64,000 bases of DNA. It comes from G942493275 sp942493275. Lineage in GTDB: Bacteria > Actinomycetota > Coriobacteriia > Anaerosomatales > PHET01. The stretch covers positions 496,001 through 560,000 of the forward strand of contig OW818687.1 in NCBI GenBank assembly GCA_942493275.1. Direction: 5' to 3'. This document shows, in pieces, positions 60,765-64,000 of this stretch. The stretch's first letter is position 1; the number at the start of each line of letters is the position of its first letter. A model generated the notes under the pieces. The model had not been told where the DNA came from, ran no database searches, and saw only the letters and a list, made by a program, of their open reading frames with translations. Position numbers and translations under genes: made by a program.

Positions 60765-61496
60765 CTATGCGGTGACCTGACGCGCCTCGCCCACGCGGGC
60801 ATCCGCCGCCTGCGAGTACGTCCCGGTGTACTCGACGACCGCGATGTCGCAGCCGGTGCCGAGCACCACGTTGCCGCCTCGGACGATCTGCGCCGTGGTG
60901 TTCTCGAGCGTGACGGTGTCGGCCTCGATCGTGCCCACGTGCAGGCGCTTCTCGGTGAAGAGGTTGACGATGTCGGCGAACCCGCTGCGGGACTGGGTGA
61001 TGATGACGCTCTCGCCGCCGATCTCGCGGGCGCTGCACGGCCCGTAGAGGCGCACGTCGACCGAGCCGGCGTTGAGCAGGCCGGCGACGGTGAACACGCC
61101 TTCGCCCGTCATCGTGTCGCAGGACAGGTCGGCGTCCACCTTGAGGGTGCCGCGCAGGTCAACCTCGCGTGCAGCGAGCCCTCCGGCGACCGCAGTGCGG
61201 CCTTTGACCTTGAGACGGCCGATACCTGCGCTGGTGCCGAACGACGCATCGCCGTTGGTGGTGACCTCGCCGGCCTGGACCGTCTGGTTGAAGGTGCCCG
61301 AGCCGTTGACGACGATGCTCGTGGCCGTGACGGTACCGTCGCAGGTGGCGGCGCCGTTGATCTTCATCGTGATGCAGTCGATGGCGCCGGTAACCGTGCC
61401 CGCACCGTTGATGGTGACGGTCGCGTAGGTGCCCGGGCCGATGGAGCCGCCGCCGTTGACGGTCACGTCGGAGCGCGGTGTGGTGGTGTCAGTCAT
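60765..61496 (-). CDS. bactofilin-like polymer-forming protein
   Basis: 243 residues from ATG 61494-61496, behind GAGGAGAG. The whole chain is a short-period beta-helix pattern of alternating V/I, T and G (SVTVNGGGSIGPGTY, ATVTINGAGTVTGAI, SIVVNGSGTFNQTV), like the bactofilin/YhbE-YhbF family. It follows a yhbD homologue, as in Bacillus yhbDEF, which supports the assignment. A cytoplasmic or membrane-associated filament is inferred. The frame upstream of the ATG has no ribosome site. Confidence 0.75.
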   Translation of the reverse strand: MTDTTTPRSDVTVNGGGSIGPGTYATVTINGAGTVTGAIDCITMKINGAATCDGTVTATSIVVNGSGTFNQTVQAGEVTTNGDASFGTSAGIGRLKVKGRTAVAGGLAAREVDLRGTLKVDADLSCDTMTGEGVFTVAGLLNAGSVDVRLYGPCSAREIGGESVIITQSRSGFADIVNLFTEKRLHVGTIEADTVTLENTTAQIVRGGNVVLGTGCDIAVVEYTGTYSQAADARVGEARQVTA

Positions 61497-61510
61497 GGTT
61501 CTCTCCTCGC

Positions 61511-62134
61511 TTACAGCCGGGCGCCGAGCGCCTCGACCGCTTCCTGTACGTTCACGCGTGCTACGAGCCGTGCGCCGCTCTCGAGTCTGAGCTCGGCGGA
61601 ACTGGTGATCATGAGGCAGACCGCGACGCCCATCTTGCGGACGAGGACCAGGTCGCAGTCCCCGCCCTCGAAGGTGGGATACGCGTCTTCGAACGCCGCA
61701 AGCACCCATCGGCCCTCATCGAGCGAGACCTCACCGGTGGCGAGCAGCGTGTCGAGCACGTAGAGCGCGAGCAGCTCGCCGTAGCGCAGGACCTCGGTGT
61801 CCGGGTGCGCAGTGGTGTAGAGCTCCAGCGCGACCGGACTCACCACGCTCCTGCCGGCAACGTCGTCGCGGGAGAGAGAAACGCCGGTCAGGTCCGGCGT
61901 CACCGCCTCGGCGATGTCGTCGAGCGAGAGGTCCTCATCCTTCATCGACAGGATCTTGTGTACCCGGGCGATGATCTTGTCGCGCGGGAAGAACGTCTCC
62001 TGACCGGTGAAGGTCGACTTCTTGATGAACCACTCCTCGGGGATCAGCCCCTTGCGCTTCCAGCGGTAGAGCTGGCCGTAACTGATCCCGGTCTGCTGGA
62101 GCAGCTCCTTCTTCGAGATGAGTTCGCTGTCCAT
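61511..62134 (-). CDS. yhbD: YhbD-family MerR-like helix-turn-helix protein
   Basis: 207 residues. The N-terminal HTH LISKKELLQQTGISYGQLYRWKRKGLIPEEWF is the signature of YhbD/DUF4004, followed by an effector-like domain with no recognised ligand. Start ATG behind CTAGGAGGCG. It lies between pspC-like and bactofilin-like genes on the same strand (12 and 14 bp gaps), a conserved arrangement known from Bacillus. Probably an envelope- or filament-related regulator. Confidence 0.82.
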   Translation of the reverse strand: MDSELISKKELLQQTGISYGQLYRWKRKGLIPEEWFIKKSTFTGQETFFPRDKIIARVHKILSMKDEDLSLDDIAEAVTPDLTGVSLSRDDVAGRSVVSPVALELYTTAHPDTEVLRYGELLALYVLDTLLATGEVSLDEGRWVLAAFEDAYPTFEGGDCDLVLVRKMGVAVCLMITSSAELRLESGARLVARVNVQEAVEALGARL

Positions 62135-62146
62135 CGTGTTCGCCTC

Positions 62147-62596
62147 CTAGCCGACCGGCGGCGCGGGCGGGGCGGGGACATCCGAGACGGTCGCCCACGC
62201 GGCGGGCTCCTCCGGGATGGCGAACAGCGCCACCGCGTAGAAGACGAGCGCCGGCCACACGCCGACCACGAGCGCGAGGACCATGAACGCGACGCGAGCG
62301 ACCATCGGGTCGAACCCGAGCCTCGTCGCGATGCCGCCGAGGACTCCGCCGATCATCCGGCTGGAGCGCGAGCGGTGGAGCGATCCGGTGTAGGACGCTG
62401 GCCGGCGGCGGGCCAGGATCAGCACGCCGGCTGCGACGAGCAGCAGAGGCCAGCCGACCTGCGACAGCCCGTGCAGCACGTACCCGAGCGGCTGGACGAA
62501 CGGCACCACGATGCGCTCGAACAGCATCCAGATGCCGAGAACCACCAGCCCGATGCCCGCGAGGGCGATGAATCCGTTGCGCGATCGATCATTCAT
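62147..62596 (-). CDS. PspC-domain membrane protein
   Basis: 149 residues from ATG 62594-62596 (MNDRSRNGF), behind AAAGGAACC. Two N-terminal transmembrane helices (about 9-28, 45-62) are followed by the PspC signature SRMIGGVLGGIATRLGFDPMVARVAFMV with its amphipathic and hydrophobic segment (about 79-125) and a Pro-rich tail. The PspC domain therefore lies at the C-terminal side, the reverse of many PspC proteins. A membrane-stress role is inferred. Confidence 0.82.
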   Translation of the reverse strand: MNDRSRNGFIALAGIGLVVLGIWMLFERIVVPFVQPLGYVLHGLSQVGWPLLLVAAGVLILARRRPASYTGSLHRSRSSRMIGGVLGGIATRLGFDPMVARVAFMVLALVVGVWPALVFYAVALFAIPEEPAAWATVSDVPAPPAPPVG

Positions 62597-62610
62597 CGAA
62601 AGGTTCCTTT

Positions 62611-63123
62611 CTAGCGGAGGACGGTGAGAAGGACGGTATCGATGACAGGGAGCTCTATAGGCATTCCGGTGACGGTGGTGGCGGCCGCATACGCGATCGC
62701 GACCCACACCACGACAGGCGCGGCAGCCTTGAGCCACGGCGAATCGGCGGCCTGACCGAGCATCGCGAGGCCGCCCATCACGAGCAGCGCCGGCCACAGC
62801 GCGAGCGCGGTGAGCCACATCTCCCAGCCGATGTAGCCGGTTGTGCAGCCCAACAGGATCGCGCCGATGAACACGGTGCCGAACCCCTCCGAGACGCGCT
62901 CGATCCCCCAGCCCTCTTTGCCCGGAGTCACCATCTGGATGGCGCCTGCGAGCATGATCAGGGCCGGCCACAGCGCCCACCACACGAGCCCCGGAACGAA
63001 CTGCGCGGCGAGCAAGAGCGCTCCCGCGGCTATGAGTATGATTCCCGTGACGATCGAGCCGCTGCGAAGCGCGCTGCCCCCAGCCACGCTGGTGGGCGCT
63101 GACTCCTGGTAACCGTATGACAT
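62611..63123 (-). CDS. LiaI/LiaF-like (DUF5668-type) integral membrane protein
   Basis: 170 residues from ATG 63121-63123 (MSYGYQESA), after GGCGGGAAC. Hydrophobic helices about 24-42, 44-62, 80-97, 100-122 and 130-150; the segment GIILIAAGALLLAAQFVPGLVWWALWPALIMLAG has the LiaI-LiaF-like transmembrane pattern. First gene of the operon with pspC-like, yhbD and bactofilin-like genes. A palindrome lies in its promoter. Confidence 0.75.
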   Translation of the reverse strand: MSYGYQESAPTSVAGGSALRSGSIVTGIILIAAGALLLAAQFVPGLVWWALWPALIMLAGAIQMVTPGKEGWGIERVSEGFGTVFIGAILLGCTTGYIGWEMWLTALALWPALLVMGGLAMLGQAADSPWLKAAAPVVVWVAIAYAAATTVTGMPIELPVIDTVLLTVLR

Positions 63124-63202
63124 CGTGTTCCCGCCTCGTTTCGTGCCTGCACGCTCGTTCGGCGTGCCGTGCGTCCTGTACCTCATACCCCGTGCGCAAC
63201 AG

Positions 63203-63231
63203 ACCGTAACAACACATTGTTACGCTGTCAA
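63203..63231 (-). promoter_or_regulatory. promoter of the envelope operon with an embedded palindromic operator
   Basis: Minus strand: -35 TTGACA (63226-63231), 17 bp, -10 TACGGT (63203-63208). Between them GTAACAA-CACA-TTGTTAC (63206-63223) is a perfect 7-bp inverted repeat filling the spacer, where a bound dimer would block RNA polymerase. The ORF starts about 75 bp downstream at 63123. Confidence 0.65.
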
Positions 63232-63269
63232 CAGGGCAGAGCGAAACACTCCGGCACTTGAGCGGGGAA

Positions 63270-63818
63270 TCAGCCGGCGATGACCAGCCGGTAGTAGAGG
63301 CCCCAGCCGTAGATGAGGACCGCGAGCGGAACGCAGACCGCCAGCCAGATGCGCTCGCGGCGCAGGTACTCCTCGACGCTCACCCGATCGGCGATGCGGC
63401 GCCACGCGAGGCCGTTGGCGCGAGAAGCGAACCACGCCTGCATCCCGAAGGTGATGGCGACGACCGCGGCAGCCCCCACCGCCAGTCCTCCCCTGCCCTC
63501 GGCCGAGGCGACGACGCTATCCATGAACAGCCACATCGGCAGGAAGACCGCTCCGGCCCACTGCCCGTGCCCGGGGCCCCAGACGGGCGGCACGAGGAAC
63601 GCGGCGAGGTTGAACCTCGGGAGGTGCGGGACCTGCTCATCATCGGCCAGAACCAGCCTGCCCTGGACCACGGTCGCGTCGTGGCCACTCGGGCACGAGC
63701 CGTCCTCGGCGCGCACGACGATTCGGTTGCACACAACGCAGTAGCCGGCGACGCGCACGTCCAGCCGTGCTGCATCGGCGCCTGCGGGTGTCGGCGTCTC
63801 GGTCACGTGAGCAGCCAC
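63270..63818 (-). CDS. membrane protein with a Cys-rich N-terminal motif, function unknown
   Basis: 182 residues. The N-terminal soluble part has CVVCNRIVVRAEDGSCPSGH, a C-X2-C...C-X3-H arrangement like a small zinc-ribbon. RLVLADDEQVPHLPRFN precedes three or four hydrophobic segments (about 70-95, 105-125, 155-180). Resembles DUF2628-like proteins in layout only. Overlaps the DUF554 stop by 16 bp, so both are co-transcribed. Confidence 0.65.
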   Translation of the reverse strand: MAAHVTETPTPAGADAARLDVRVAGYCVVCNRIVVRAEDGSCPSGHDATVVQGRLVLADDEQVPHLPRFNLAAFLVPPVWGPGHGQWAGAVFLPMWLFMDSVVASAEGRGGLAVGAAAVVAITFGMQAWFASRANGLAWRRIADRVSVEEYLRRERIWLAVCVPLAVLIYGWGLYYRLVIAG

Positions 63819-64000
63819 GCGATCGCCATGGCGACGAAGACCGCCGGCAGCAGGTTGCCCACCGGCAGGCGCTTGATGCCGGCCAGGTCGAGACCGATCG
63901 CCGCGATGAGCGCGCCGCCGACCGCCTCGATCGCCGAGATGAACTCGGGGGCGACCGATCCGCCTGCGAACGTGAACGCGAGCAGGGCGATGCCGCCCTG
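63803..64000 (-). CDS. DUF554-family membrane protein, C-terminal part (window edge)
   Basis: Sixty-five codons to the TGA at 63803-63805, reading from beyond the window end. The sequence GGIALLAFTFAGG, then IGLDLAGIKRLPVGNLLPAVFVAMAIAW, matches the C-terminus of DUF554 (YdfK-like) multi-pass membrane proteins. Substrate unknown; the N-terminal part is outside the window. Confidence 0.75.
   Translation of the reverse strand, partial: QGGIALLAFTFAGGSVAPEFISAIEAVGGALIAAIGLDLAGIKRLPVGNLLPAVFVAMAIAWLLT

Noticed and set aside
1..64000. Mobile elements, prophage, toxin-antitoxin or defence islands
   Set aside because: No transposase, integrase, phage structural, toxin-antitoxin or restriction genes are recognisable; gene order is mostly housekeeping or respiratory.

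Overview
This 64 kb, GC-rich window most likely comes from an anaerobic member of the Actinomycetota, probably a Coriobacteriia-like lineage. That placement is inferred from gene content: multiheme c-type cytochromes with a periplasm-type [NiFe] hydrogenase, cell-wall-binding repeat 2 (Gram-positive surface) proteins, a full selenocysteine system, and GTG/TTG starts behind strong Shine-Dalgarno sites. Nearly all genes are on the minus strand. I saw no phage, transposase or CRISPR array.

1-18 kb is a respiratory region. At its left edge is a three-gene set: a fibronectin-type secreted protein cut by the window edge, a TPR membrane protein, and an ATPase-like protein without a P-loop. Next comes a [NiFe] hydrogenase operon (small subunit, large subunit, 6-heme cytochrome) preceded by a 330-nt leader that ends in an intrinsic terminator. 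Then follows a six-gene electron-conduit operon: cytochrome b, 7-, 13- and 20-heme cytochromes, a TPR protein and an NHL propeller protein. It is driven by a near-consensus promoter and has a structured leader. Together these read as an H2/menaquinol-to-cell-surface electron-transfer chain.

16-26 kb holds a selenium/molybdenum-associated trio (LysR, MogA/MoaB-like, DUF3343), an FprA flavo-diiron protein, polyprenyl diphosphate synthase, a FetAB-type transporter, a nitroreductase, a DUF523 protein, a photolyase, a lipoprotein and tRNA-Sec (selC).

26-40 kb has a cell-wall-binding NHL protein. Divergent from it is a 23-haem-site tandem-repeat cytochrome followed by a two-component system. The intergenic gap carries three 11-bp-spaced heptamers that look like an OmpR-type operator. 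Next come selB, selA (apparently leaderless), DegV, a GNAT, a KTSC-like protein, a DsrE/YedF-like protein and selD. selD is itself a selenoprotein gene: an in-frame TGA at codon 17 aligns with the catalytic Cys of SelD. selA, selB, selC and selD all lie within about 13 kb.

40-64 kb is mostly housekeeping: an EAL protein, a glycosidase-like/TPR/B12-binding trio, tRNA-Leu, ppx, DUF501, FtsB-like, a PASTA-like diheme lipoprotein, a giant cell-wall-binding protein, pyk, a methyltransferase, eno, mazG, a PrsA-like foldase, mfd, nth, and a YhbD/bactofilin/PspC envelope operon whose promoter contains a perfect palindrome. A 24-base palindromic motif recurs at 18.0 kb and 59.9 kb.
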